Source: Rhodospirillales bacterium (GTDB lineage: Bacteria; Pseudomonadota; Alphaproteobacteria; Kiloniellales; JACOMY01). From it: a DNA stretch of 49,969 nt. The DNA lies in the NCBI GenBank assembly GCA_014324045.1, contig JACOMY010000027.1, forward strand, positions 1 through 49,969, written 5' to 3'. Shown in pieces: positions 37,619 to 46,620 of the stretch. Every line of letters starts with the position of its first letter. Position 1 is the first letter of the stretch. A program made the position numbers and the translations under genes. The notes below the pieces were generated by a model. That model ran no database searches. It saw only the letters and a list, made by a program, of their open reading frames with translations, and had not been told where the DNA came from.

Positions 37619-37782
37619 CGCCAGCCGTTCGCTCGATAGCTTCGTCTCGTTCCCCTTGGAGGAGAGCAGTAGGGTAGGCAGGTGGGCAGGATTTGTCCCG
37701 GTCTGGCGGTTCCAAGGCGATCGGATGAGCCAGAGGGGCCGAGGCCTCCTCGGCAGTGGGCTTTAACCAAAGGGGGAAAACC

Positions 37783-38283
37783 ATGGGAAAGCCGCTCATC
37801 GGGATCTATCCGGGGACCTTCGATCCTATCACCAATGGTCATATCGACATCATTCGCCGCGCGACTCGCGTGGTCGACCAGCTGATCGTTGCGGTCGCGG
37901 GCAACGACGGTAAGGGACCGCTGTTCGGCACTGGCGAGCGTCTCGACATGGTTCGGGGCTCCCTCGCCGACATCGAGAGCTATGGCGCGATTCTAGAGGC
38001 CCGCACCTTCTCTAACCTCTTGATCAGCTTCGCCGCATCGGTTCAAGCCAGTGTCATTGTGCGCGGCCTGCGCGCGGTTTCCGACTTCGAGTACGAATTC
38101 CAGATGACCGGCATGAACACCCGCATGGCCCCGAACATTGAGACCCTGTTCCTAATGGCGTCAGAGCGCCACCAATTTGTATCCTCCCGCTTCGTAAAAG
38201 AGATCGGGCGCTTCGGCGGCGACATCTCCACCTTCGTTACGCCATTGGTCGAACAGCGGCTGAAGGAACGTTTTGTCTCCTAG
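37783..38283 (+). CDS. coaD: phosphopantetheine adenylyltransferase
   Basis: CoaD makes dephospho-CoA from 4'-phosphopantetheine and ATP, the penultimate CoA step. The 166-residue protein has the nucleotidyltransferase signature GIYPGTFDPITNGHIDIIRR with the catalytic GH motif, VRGLRAVSDFEYEFQM and the C-terminal ISTFVTPLV. ATG 37783 is preceded by AGGGGGAAAA; the frame opens at 37756. It follows gyrA by about 160 bp and likely belongs to the same strand unit. Confidence 0.96.
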   Translation: MGKPLIGIYPGTFDPITNGHIDIIRRATRVVDQLIVAVAGNDGKGPLFGTGERLDMVRGSLADIESYGAILEARTFSNLLISFAASVQASVIVRGLRAVSDFEYEFQMTGMNTRMAPNIETLFLMASERHQFVSSRFVKEIGRFGGDISTFVTPLVEQRLKERFVS

Positions 38284-38517
38284 CGGGCTCGTACAGTCCG
38301 TTTAGCGCCAAATGCCTAATGCCCCTGTGCGATCGCTGCCCGATTCACCAGGGAAGTGTGCTACTGTTCTTTATGGAAGAAAGAATGCATCTGCCGATCT
38401 GAGCGTTTGAGCGCGGCTGAGACATGCAGACAAGACATATGCATCCAGCACCAGGCGTGTCCTTCGGCCGATGCGTCACCATGGTCTGTTCTCCGACGCT
38501 TAGGGCCGAAGCCGAGA

Positions 38518-38556
38518 ATGAAGCGTGGGCGCTCCCTATCGTCGCGCTTCATCTTT
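38518..38556 (+). terminator. possible intrinsic terminator
   Basis: An 8-bp stem with a 19-nt loop is followed by CTTTA. It lies about 235 bp after coaD, so it might serve the coaD transcript; the long loop makes it weak. Confidence 0.35.
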
Positions 38557-38578
38557 ATTAGATCGATATTAGATCGAT
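38557..38578. repeat. two tandem 11-bp repeats ATTAGATCGAT
   Basis: Two identical 11-mers lie head to tail, each containing the palindrome ATCGAT, about 57 bp upstream of the orphan gene at 38635. Confidence 0.6.
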
Positions 38579-38634
38579 TTCCTCACAGCCGGACTTTTAG
38601 GCAAGCATGAACCAAAGAACGGGTAGACGGTTGC

Positions 38635-39090
38635 ATGATGGTAGGTACCTGGGAAGATTGCTTTCCCTTTGCGGCAGGTGAAAAACTGAATGTAGAAGTC
38701 AAGATCATGATGCTTTCGCCGCTAAAGGGCAAAGGAAGCGTGCTTACGCGCAGTGACGACATGCTTTCTATTTTGTTTGAGCTTTCAAAACAGACTATTC
38801 TAGGGCAGTCCATTCCTCAGATCGATATTTTTACCGTCTTCACCTATCGAGAGGAGGGTGGCGGCAACATTGCGGTTATCGAGTACAATGGATTGCGAAA
38901 AGAGGATCGGGATCTGAAGATCGTCACGGACCGGGCCAACAAGTCACGGCGGATAGAGCCCAGTGTCAAGATAGCGAAGCACAAGATCGCTTTTACGCTT
39001 CGCTGCACCGGGGAGAGCAAGGTGGAGGTGCAAGACATCGCCGGCCTCGGCCTGCCTTTCGATCCGAAGATCCGAATTCGTGCGGCTTAG
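38635..39090 (+). CDS. orphan protein of unknown function
   Basis: I do not recognise this 151-residue protein. It has no signal peptide or membrane segment; it is rich in beta-strand-like stretches (LNVEVKIMMLSPL, IDIFTVFTYREEGGGN, KIAFTLRCTGESKVEVQDIAG) and is highly charged, with predicted mixed alpha/beta structure. A possible start is ATG 38635 (a second ATG follows immediately), but no clear ribosome site precedes it. Base composition is lower in GC than its neighbours, which fits horizontal gain. The tandem repeat and hairpin upstream may be its control region. It may be a real gene because it is a long frame in DNA where opposite-strand frames are short. Confidence 0.5.
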   Translation: MMVGTWEDCFPFAAGEKLNVEVKIMMLSPLKGKGSVLTRSDDMLSILFELSKQTILGQSIPQIDIFTVFTYREEGGGNIAVIEYNGLRKEDRDLKIVTDRANKSRRIEPSVKIAKHKIAFTLRCTGESKVEVQDIAGLGLPFDPKIRIRAA

Positions 39091-39112
39091 AGGAGATTGC
39101 GATCGTCAGTCC

Positions 39113-39300
39113 CTAGTTTCCGTCCCCGTGCGGGGCCATAATCTCCGGCGGTATCCTGTTGTGGGTGCTGCTGCGCTTGACGATGACGTTGCGGCCTAAG
39201 TCCTGCCAATCGAAGGTTCACAGGAGTAGTAAGCGCGGCCAGTTGTGAATGAGGAAGCAACCGCCGATCGTCAGACCCGGCCACTGCGGGGACTGTGATA
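39113..39300 (-). pseudogene. possible short coding remnant with an in-frame stop
   Basis: A minus-strand frame reads WPGLTIGGCFLIHNWPRLLL, a TGA, then TFDWQDLGRNVIVKRSSTHN and RIPPEIMAPHGDGN before a TAG at 39113-39115. The sequence is protein-like in composition but no family is recognised, and one stop interrupts it. It could be the decayed end of a gene. Confidence 0.2.
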
Positions 39301-39658
39301 GTCTTGGTTAAGACGGCAGTCGATTGCCTAGCTCCTCGTCGCTGCTGGCGGTGGCGTCGTTCTCTTCGCCGAGGCCGGTTTCCACCACGTCAGCCTCTGC
39401 GATCTTAATCCCCGATCTTGCCTTGCTCGTCTTCGAGCGGGACGCTTACCGCCTACCGTGTCTCGGTTCTTGTTATGGAAGCTAAGCGGGCGGGGGTTGG
39501 CATGCTGTGGCCGGGCGGCTTGCCGACGGTGTGCGCCCGGTCCATGTCTTTAGGCTCGGTGTGCAGCGAAGAGAGTCTTTTGAAGTGGTCCTATGCGGTC
39601 CTATCCGGTCCTATGTGGACTCAGCCCGGGTTTGGCATCGCCTGTGGCAGCGGTCGCT
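39301..39658. other. gap upstream of the Nudix gene
   Basis: No gene is supported. Three tandem 10-bp repeats of the form GGTCCTATNN lie at 39587-39616, close to the Nudix start. Confidence 0.4.
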
Positions 39659-40195
39659 ATGAGCGGGGCGGCGGATCGTTTCGTCCGCGCGATACCGGCG
39701 GGGGAGGATCGGGAACGCAAGGTGTGCCGGGACTGCGGCTTCATCGATTACGAAAACCCGAAGATCGTGGTCGGTAGCGTCGCCGCCTGGGAGGGCAAGA
39801 TCCTGCTTTGCCGCCGTGCGATCGTGCCCCGCCGGGGCTATTGGACCCTGCCGGCGGGCTATCTGGAATTGCAGGAGTCGCCCGAGCGCGGCGCCTTGCG
39901 CGAGGCCTGGGAGGAAGCGCGCGCGCGCATCCGCATCGAACAGTTGATGGCGGTCTATTCGATAGAGCGCATCGGCCAGGTGCAGATGATCTATCGGGCG
40001 GCCTTGCTGGATCCGGCGGTCGAGGCAGGCCCCGAGAGTCAGGAAGTCGGCCTCTTCGCCTGGCCGGAGATTCCCTGGAAAGAACTGGCCTTTCCCAGTG
40101 TGTTGTGGTCGTTGCGCGATCATCGCGACCTGGCAGGTCGCCAGGATTTCGCTCCACGTGTCAATCCAAAGGGGGGTCAATCCGGAGGAGAGTAG
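39659..40195 (+). CDS. Nudix hydrolase
   Basis: This 178-residue pyrophosphohydrolase carries VCRDCGFIDYENPKIVVGS at the N-terminus and the Nudix box GYLELQE-SPERGALREAWEEARARI. In this box the usual Gly near the end (EEAGA) is Arg (EEARA), a small departure from the consensus. The C-terminus ends with PSVLWSLRDHRDLAGRQDF. Relatives of this layout (zinc-ribbon-like front, then Nudix) include NADH pyrophosphatase-like and ADP-ribose-type enzymes; the substrate is not certain. ATG 39659 fits the family start; the frame opens earlier at 39593. It converges with the nitroreductase. Confidence 0.85.
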   Translation: MSGAADRFVRAIPAGEDRERKVCRDCGFIDYENPKIVVGSVAAWEGKILLCRRAIVPRRGYWTLPAGYLELQESPERGALREAWEEARARIRIEQLMAVYSIERIGQVQMIYRAALLDPAVEAGPESQEVGLFAWPEIPWKELAFPSVLWSLRDHRDLAGRQDFAPRVNPKGGQSGGE

Positions 40196-40311
40196 CGGAG
40201 CGATGGCGGCGCTGCTGCGCGGTGATCTGCCGGAGGGGCTGTGAGGCCGGGCTTTCGTACCAGTCTTCGGTTCTGGGTTTTCTCACAGCGGTCTTTCGTT
40301 CTGGGCTTTCG

Positions 40312-41133
40312 TCAAGAGAGATCGAAGCCTTGGCTGCGGACATAGCGGCCCCAGTCTTCGCGGGCGGGCTCGGCGTATTGGCGGGTGCGGTGTTCGGACC
40401 AGCCATAGAGCGCGGCGGTGCCCCAGCGGGCGCGGTTGTGCTGCTTGTCCTCCGGCACCGGCTCGGCCGCGGCGCGGGCCCGGTCGTAGTTCTCCACCGC
40501 GTCCAAGAGGCCGTCGTCGTTATAACGGTCGGTGTGCAGCGTTACCGAGAGCGGAAGACGGCGGCGGAGCGGCGGGGTTTCCTCAGGCCAACCGAGGCAG
40601 AGACCGGCCAGGGGAAAGACGTGCTGCGGCAGCGCCAGCAGCGCCGAGACCTCCTGCACGCGGTTGCGGATGACGCTGATCGGGCAGCCGCCAAGGCCGG
40701 CGGACTCGGCCGCATAGAGGGTGGTGGCCAGCGCGATGCCGGCATCGACTGCGGCATTGGTGAAGCTGTCCAGGTGTTCGTTGGCGAAGGGGTGTCCGCG
40801 ATGGCCGGCCAGGCGGCGGATGCGCCGGCCGTCGCCGCAGAAGACCAGAAGCGCCGGCGCGTCCGCAATCCAGGGAAACTGCGGCAGCAAATCGGCCAGG
40901 GCCTTGCGGGCCGCGGGCGCGGTCAGGCGGATGACGCTGACCTGCTGTAAGTCGGATTTGGAGGGGGCGGAGAGGCCCGCGGCCAGCAGGCCGGTCAGCA
41001 AGGGCTCCGGCACCGGATCGGGCCGGAAGGCCCGGATGGAGCGCCTGGTCAGCATTTGGCGCAGAAATGGGGCATCGCCGGTCACTGTCCCGGCGGTGCC
41101 GAAACGCTGCTCGATCGGATCGGAAAGCGACAT
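40312..41133 (-). CDS. nitroreductase-family protein
   Basis: This 273-residue FMN-dependent oxidoreductase begins with MLTRRSIRAFRPDPVPEPLL (the FMN-binding Arg and Ser) and shows GLSAPSKSDLQQVSVI, DSFTNAAVDAGIALATTLYAAESAGLGGCPISVIRN and LFPLAGLCLGWP-type segments. It reduces nitro compounds, quinones or similar using NAD(P)H; the natural substrate is unknown. ATG 41133 is preceded by AAGGAGA. The region just upstream (41145-41246) is duplicated. Confidence 0.87.
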   Translation of the reverse strand: MSLSDPIEQRFGTAGTVTGDAPFLRQMLTRRSIRAFRPDPVPEPLLTGLLAAGLSAPSKSDLQQVSVIRLTAPAARKALADLLPQFPWIADAPALLVFCGDGRRIRRLAGHRGHPFANEHLDSFTNAAVDAGIALATTLYAAESAGLGGCPISVIRNRVQEVSALLALPQHVFPLAGLCLGWPEETPPLRRRLPLSVTLHTDRYNDDGLLDAVENYDRARAAAEPVPEDKQHNRARWGTAALYGWSEHRTRQYAEPAREDWGRYVRSQGFDLS

Positions 41134-41144
41134 CACGGTTTCTC

Positions 41145-41246
41145 CTTGGGGGGGATTGCTCAAATTAGGGGCTCCTTAAGGCTGGACGAACTGCTGCAGG
41201 CATTGGCTTTCTTGGGGGGATTGCTCAAATTAGGGGCTCCTTAAGG
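41145..41246. repeat. tandem duplication upstream of the nitroreductase
   Basis: A 36-37-bp block (CTTGGGGGGGATTGCTCAAA to CTCCTTAAGG) occurs at 41145-41181 and again at 41211-41246 with 6 versus 7 G's. The first copy overlaps the ribosome site region of the nitroreductase, on its minus strand. The unit is about 66 bp. Confidence 0.8.
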
Positions 41247-41371
41247 GTTTCGCCCTGGAAAACGCAATAAAGTCTTGTACGAACCGGCCGCGGAACGTTA
41301 GCTTGCTCGGTAAGATAGGCTGGTTTACAGCTGGATCTATGCAAAAACCGGACAAGAGGAGTGCGGCTAAC

Positions 41372-44300
41372 ATGAAAAGGTTCTCCACTTTCTGCGTCGC
41401 GCTCTCGGCCGCCGCCCTGCTGGCCGGAGCTTTGCCGGAGCGGGCGCAATCCTCGGAAGGGACGCAGCTTCTCGGTTATAGAAACGGTTATACCCTTATG
41501 GACGTAGCCTCTTACCGGCAGACAGAGGCCATTGCGGATAAGGGCGTCCCCCAGTCTGTAACGACACGCTTGGACCTGGTAAGAGGACCAGGCAGAAAAA
41601 ACTTCAGAAGGGTGCTCAGCGTGACAATTACCCCCCAAGGGCAAACCGGGGGAGATCCTATAATATTCTCCGATATTCGTGTTAGACTGGACGGGTCTTA
41701 CAAAAAAACGCTTCCAGGCGGTCACCGTATCGTCGGCGAAATCTCCAGTTTCGGGAGTGCCGCGTTCAGTTCCCCGGGCGGAAGCATTCAACCTAACACT
41801 TCAGGGACTTATACCGCTCCCGGTCTGAGGATAACCTATGAAACCGACCGAAACAGCGGATGGCTCGGCACGCTCAGACAGATGATGTACTTCGGATCCT
41901 ATCGACAGTCTGAAGATAATGGGCAGGCCTTGGCAGAGCGCCGAACCGATCATGAAGCCTTAGTGACATCCGATGGGAGCGAACACATAGCAAGAGGAGA
42001 GACCATAACGGGGCGGGATGGCCCGAAGTCTACGGATGCGCAAATTTACATAGATGACGTAAACTTACTTGCAGACCGGGAACTCAACTGTAGTTCAACT
42101 GGGGTTTGCGATATAGTCATCGATGGACAGTCTTACGATATCTTCGTCGAGAAGGATTTCGTTCCCGGCGATGAGAACGACGTGGATACGGTCTTGTCAC
42201 ATGAAGGCATCCATTTGGTCCTTGACAGATCGCAGGACAACGTCACCCAATCTCATCTGACTTTTCTGTCTTTCGGCGCCTGGATGGACGACGCGGGCTT
42301 CTTCGTCACCACCGGCAGCCCTAATTCAGCGGGTGGTATGGACGAACCGGAACCGGAATCTGTCCAGATAGCCTTCGCGCGCGGCGAACGGACGGGCAAC
42401 CGCCCGGTCTGGGATGCGGTCTGGCGCGGTTCGATGGTGGGAACCGTCTTAGCCGGCGAGCGTAAGGACCATCTCCTCCGGGGCGATGCGACGCTGAGGT
42501 TCGACAGCAGCAAATCGCAGCTCAGTGCGCACTTCTTCAACATCAGGGATTTCGACAGGTTCGGTGAGGAGCACCGAATGCAAGAAGTGCAAAAGGGACG
42601 TCAAAACAGGCTCCGCTTCGGAAGAATTCCGGTTGCCGCAGACGGCAGCTATGCGAGAATCTACAGCGAGGATGAGGGTGGAGGTAACATCAGGGGGGCG
42701 TTCTATGGCGATTACCATGGCGAAACCGCCGGGACCTTCGACCGCTATGGCATCATCGCCGCCTTCGGTGCCAAGAAAGTGACGAATGCCGATTTCAGAC
42801 TGTTCCGAAAGACGGCAAGCAGGGCGGCGAGACCGGAGGCTAGCAAGCCGGAAGAGACAGCTGAGGTCCAGCTCGTTAGAGCCGGGGATGCACTCGATGT
42901 CGCCGGTGGACTTCTAACCGCTGGGAGTTGGGGGGGTATTACAGCAGAAATACCCGGAGGGGATGGCTCCACTACCGTCGTTCGACGCACCAACTGTGCC
43001 GAAAACCAGAATGACTGTGATCGCTTGTTACGATTCGATGCCGACGGCGATGGCGCGCTCGATGACGACACGGACCTAATGCTGCCAGTAGAGAAGGAAG
43101 ATTTTTTTGGCCTTCGGGACGACCTTGAGAGCCGGGCAGTCCTGACGAAGGACGGTATCACCTTGCTCCGCCGCAGATCTGGAGAGTCCAGCGGCGATCG
43201 GCCCTTCGATCACACTCTTTACGGAGCTTATATGGACGACGTTGGCTTTGTCGTTGGAGTCGATGGCGATTTTGCCGTACCGAGCGGCGACGGCGTCACT
43301 CTCCGGATCCCGGGCCGGTTTGTAGCGGCGAGCGGCGATTGGGCGGACACCTCACCGACTGCAGATGCGACCTGGAGAGGTTTGATGGTCGGAACGCTCC
43401 GGTATGGGGATGACAAGGACGATCTTCTCCAGGGTAACGCAACACTGACCTTCGACATGACCGATAACACGGTCGATGCGGCCTTCAGCAAGATCCGCAA
43501 TCTCGATAAAGGCGGTGGGTTGCACTCAACAAACAAGATAAGATTCAGGGACATGGCTGTTGATGAGGAGGGGTATTATGAAAGTGGATGGGAGGTCGAC
43601 AGTTATCTCCAGGGCGGTTTCTTCGGTGACTTCTTCGGCGACAACCATGCCGAGACCGCTGGAGCGTTCTTCAAGGGGGACGTCATCGCAGCCTTCGGCG
43701 CCAAGAAGGTGACGAATTCCGGTACCATCATAACCCCCGGCACCGGCCTCAGTAGCGATTTCGCTTTCAGGGGGTTCCAAGCTACGGCAATTGCGGCGGC
43801 GGGACTCCCTGAAGAGCATCAGCCGGAAGAGACGGCTGGGTCCCAGCTCGATAGAGCCGAGGATGCACTTGAGGACGCCGCTTACGTTCTCAATTCTGGA
43901 GTTAGAGTAGAAATACCCGGAGGAGATGGCACTAGCACCAGTCCTGAATACCCAAGTTATACAGAGACGGGCCAAACGCTCGGGTTCTTTGTCAATGGCA
44001 AAAGGCTGACGCTGGACCTGGAGAAGGAAGATCTGTTTGGCCGTCGAGATGGCGTCGATGAGGCGGTCCTGACGAAGAACGGTATCACCTTACTACGCCG
44101 CAGATCCGGAGAGGACAGCGAAGATCGACCCTTCGATCACACTCTTTACGGAGCCTGGATGGAGCACGCCGGCTTTGCCGTTGCAGTCGATGGCAGTTTT
44201 GCCGTAGCGGACGGCGACAGCACTCTCCACATCCCGGGCCGGTTTGCAGCGGCGAGCGGCGATCCGACGGAAACCCGGCCGATGGCAGATGCGACCTGGA

Positions 44301-44668
44301 AGGGTTTGATGGTCGGAACGATCCGCAGCGGACATCGCAAGAACGATCTTCTCCAGGGCGATGCGGAACTGATCTTCGACATGGAAGGCAGCAGGATCGA
44401 TGCGGTCTTCAGCGAGATCCGCAAATTCTACCAAGACGGTAGGCTATACTCTGGAAAAACGATAAGATTCGAGGACGTTCCGGTTGATGGAAACGGACAT
44501 TATCGATACGAGGGAGACGGTGCTATCCGCGGTTTATTCTACGGGGGAGGCCATGCCGAGACCGCCGGAGCGTTCACCAAGGGTGGCATCAGCGCTGCCT
44601 TCGGTGCCAAGAAGGTGAGGAAGTCCGGTACCGCCATAACCCCCGGCAGCGGCCTCACCGGCGATTGA
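41372..44668 (+). CDS. exported multi-barrel protein with TbpB-like barrels (cut by an in-frame TGA)
   Basis: The 1098-residue product begins with a Sec signal peptide (MKRFSTFCVALSAAALLAGA), no lipobox Cys, and a GAGGAG ribosome site. Residues about 30-300 form an N-terminal domain shared with the two following genes, with a Cys pair in NCSSTGVC. Three barrel-like units follow, starting at roughly 300, 473 and 783. Their shared pattern is WMDD/WMEHAGF, W(R/K)G(S/L)MVGT, LLxGDAxLxFD, and near the end ETAGxF...AFGAKK. Unit 2 also has the Ca-loop-like DADGDGALDDD. This pattern resembles the TbpB-type C-terminal barrels; the ligand is unknown. The frame ends at TGA 44666-44668 in the linker after barrel 3. 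Confidence 0.65.
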   Translation: MKRFSTFCVALSAAALLAGALPERAQSSEGTQLLGYRNGYTLMDVASYRQTEAIADKGVPQSVTTRLDLVRGPGRKNFRRVLSVTITPQGQTGGDPIIFSDIRVRLDGSYKKTLPGGHRIVGEISSFGSAAFSSPGGSIQPNTSGTYTAPGLRITYETDRNSGWLGTLRQMMYFGSYRQSEDNGQALAERRTDHEALVTSDGSEHIARGETITGRDGPKSTDAQIYIDDVNLLADRELNCSSTGVCDIVIDGQSYDIFVEKDFVPGDENDVDTVLSHEGIHLVLDRSQDNVTQSHLTFLSFGAWMDDAGFFVTTGSPNSAGGMDEPEPESVQIAFARGERTGNRPVWDAVWRGSMVGTVLAGERKDHLLRGDATLRFDSSKSQLSAHFFNIRDFDRFGEEHRMQEVQKGRQNRLRFGRIPVAADGSYARIYSEDEGGGNIRGAFYGDYHGETAGTFDRYGIIAAFGAKKVTNADFRLFRKTASRAARPEASKPEETAEVQLVRAGDALDVAGGLLTAGSWGGITAEIPGGDGSTTVVRRTNCAENQNDCDRLLRFDADGDGALDDDTDLMLPVEKEDFFGLRDDLESRAVLTKDGITLLRRRSGESSGDRPFDHTLYGAYMDDVGFVVGVDGDFAVPSGDGVTLRIPGRFVAASGDWADTSPTADATWRGLMVGTLRYGDDKDDLLQGNATLTFDMTDNTVDAAFSKIRNLDKGGGLHSTNKIRFRDMAVDEEGYYESGWEVDSYLQGGFFGDFFGDNHAETAGAFFKGDVIAAFGAKKVTNSGTIITPGTGLSSDFAFRGFQATAIAAAGLPEEHQPEETAGSQLDRAEDALEDAAYVLNSGVRVEIPGGDGTSTSPEYPSYTETGQTLGFFVNGKRLTLDLEKEDLFGRRDGVDEAVLTKNGITLLRRRSGEDSEDRPFDHTLYGAWMEHAGFAVAVDGSFAVADGDSTLHIPGRFAAASGDPTETRPMADATWKGLMVGTIRSGHRKNDLLQGDAELIFDMEGSRIDAVFSEIRKFYQDGRLYSGKTIRFEDVPVDGNGHYRYEGDGAIRGLFYGGGHAETAGAFTKGGISAAFGAKKVRKSGTAITPGSGLTGD
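42788..43717 (+). repeat. barrel unit 2
   Basis: This ~930-bp unit holds linker, Cys pair, acidic loop and barrel. It begins after AFGAKKVTN of barrel 1 and ends with AFGAKKVTN of barrel 2. It matches the other units by eye throughout the barrel. Confidence 0.75.
43718..44625 (+). repeat. barrel unit 3
   Basis: This ~910-bp unit is homologous to unit 2 but lacks the Cys pair and the DxDxDG loop (its equivalent reads TGQTLGFFVNGKRLTLDLEK). It ends in AFGAKKVRK. Confidence 0.75.
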
Positions 44669-45598
44669 GCTTTCAGCGCGTTCCAAGCTAAGGCAATCGT
44701 GGCGGCGGGAGTGGGGGTCAGCGAGCCTGAAGAGACGGCTGCTGTCCAGCTGGAGAGAGCCGCGCAGGATAGCGGTAGACCTATAACCGGGGGGAGGACG
44801 GTGGGTATTACCGCAGAATACCCAGGAGGGGATGGCTCCATCGCCGTCGTTTACCGCGACGACTGTGCCGACAACCAGATGAACTGCGACCGCTTGTTAC
44901 GGTTCGATGCCAACGGCGACTTCGATCTCGACGGCGAGCAAAAAGGCGACAAGGACCTGACGCTGGCAGTAGAGCAGAAAGATTTTTTCCACCCTCGGGA
45001 CGACCTCGACAGCCGGGCGGTGCTGACGAAGCACGGCATCACCTTAGTCCGCCGCAGCCCCGGAGAGGAAAGCGGCGATCAACCCTTCGATCACATTCTT
45101 TACGGCGCCTGGATGGAGCACGCCGGCTTCGCCGTTGCAGTCGATGGCGATTTTATCGTACCGGACGGCGACGGCGGCACGCTCCGGATCCCGGGCCGAT
45201 TTCCAGCCTTCGCCGGCGATTGGACGGACACCAACCCGACGGCAGATGCGACCTATAAGGGTTTGATGGTCGGAACGATCCGGGAGGGAGATGACAAGGA
45301 CGATCTCCTTCAGGGCGACGCAGAACTGACCTTCGACATGGCCAGCACCACGGTCGATGCGACCTTCAGCAACATCTACAATCTTGACAAAGGCGCGAAG
45401 CACCCCATAGCGGAGATAAAATTCGAGGGCGCCACGTTCGATGGCTTGGGATACTTCGACATATATGAAGACTACGGAGACTTGTACGCGGCTAGTCTCC
45501 AAGGAGGCTTCTTCGGTGACGACAATGCCGAGGTTGCCGGAACGTTCTACAAGCATAATGTAAGCGGCGCCTTCGGCGCCAAGAAGGTGAGGAATGCC
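44626..45598 (+). repeat. barrel unit 4
   Basis: This ~970-bp unit contains the in-frame TGA (44666-44668) in its linker, then the Cys pair CADNQMNC and a longer acidic loop (DANGDFDLDGEQKGDKDLTL), and ends AFGAKKVRN. It is in frame with unit 3. Confidence 0.75.
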
Positions 45599-46576
45599 GG
45601 TACCACCATTACTGACCCTGCCGACCTCAGCGGCGATTCCGCTTTCAGGGCGTTCCAGGCTAGGGCAATTGTGGCGGCGGGACTCCCCGAAGAGCATGAG
45701 CCGGGGGAGACGGCTGAGGACCAGCTCAGGAGAGCCGGGGATGCGCTTGAGTACGCCGGACGACCTCAGTTCGCCGGGCGTTCGCGGAGTATTACAGTAG
45801 AATATCCTGATGGGGACGGTTCCACCGCCTACGCTTACCGCGACAGCTGTGCCGAGGACCAGATGGGCTGCGACCGCTTGTTACGATTCGATGCCGGCGG
45901 CGACTTCGATCTTAACGGCGAGCAAAAAGGCGACAAGGACTTGACGCTGGCAGTAGAGAAGGAGGACGTGTTCGGCCTTCGGGACGACCTCGACAGCCGG
46001 GCGGTGCTGACGAAGAACGGCATCACCTTGCTCCACCACAGCCCCGGAGAGGCCAGCGGCGATCGACTCTTCGATCACACTCTTTACGGCGCCTGGATGG
46101 AGCACGCTGGCTTCGTCGTTGCAGTCGATGGCGCTTTTGCCGTAGCGGACGACTATAGCCCTCTCCCGATCCCGGGCCGGTTTGCAGCCTTTACCGGCAG
46201 TTGGACGGGACGCATGCCGGATGCAAGTGCGACCTGGAAGGGTTTGATGGTCGGAACGATCCGCAAGGGAGACAACAGGGGCGATATCTTGCAGGGCGAC
46301 GCAGAACTGACCTTCGATATGGACGAGACCACGGTCGATGCGACCTTCAGCAACATCTACAATATCGACAAGGACGCGAGGCACCCCACAGCGCAGATAG
46401 GCTTCTACGACGCCGTGTTTGAGGAGGATGACTCGGGATACTACTACAAAGAGGTAGACGGGGAAGAGGCTTTTCTCGAGGGCAGCTTCTTCGGCGACAA
46501 CCATGCCGAGACCGCCGGAGCCTTCTACAGGAATAACGTGAGCGGCGCCTTCGGCGCCAAGAAGGTGACGAATTGA
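44669..46576 (+). pseudogene. C-terminal continuation of the multi-barrel gene beyond the TGA (barrels 4-5)
   Basis: The frame continues in the same register as the preceding gene to TGA 46574-46576 and encodes two more units (about 635 residues). The earliest open start is a GTG at 44699 with no ribosome site and no signal peptide, so it would be expressed only by readthrough or after repair of the stop. Codon quality and the conserved AFGAKK ends are good, so decay is recent or the stop is recoded. The matched linker elsewhere reads GDSAF or SDFAF where this one has GD-stop-AF. Confidence 0.7.
45599..46576 (+). repeat. barrel unit 5
   Basis: This ~980-bp unit has the Cys pair CAEDQMGC and the acidic loop DAGGDFDLNGEQKGDKD, and ends AFGAKKVTN-stop. 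It is closest by eye to unit 4. Confidence 0.75.
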
Positions 46577-46612
46577 CGGCGCCCAATTAACGGCGCCCAA
46601 TTAACGGCGCCC
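46571..46612. repeat. three tandem 14-bp repeats at a stop codon
   Basis: AATTGACGGCGCCC and two copies of AATTAACGGCGCCC run head to tail, starting at the stop codon of the barrel gene. It looks like slippage or repeat-mediated growth. Confidence 0.7.
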
Positions 46613-46620
46613 ATGTCGCC

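Larger units (their letters stand above)
38284..38634. other. intergenic region with hairpin and short tandem repeat
   Basis: No gene is supported. A stem ATGAAGCG/CGCTTCAT (38518-38552) is followed by CTTTATT, a possible terminator, and then by two perfect 11-bp repeats ATTAGATCGAT at 38557-38578. Confidence 0.45.

Noticed and set aside
40249..40315. Degenerate TTTCGTTCTGGG repeats between the Nudix and nitroreductase genes
   Set aside because: Short and too diverged to call an element.
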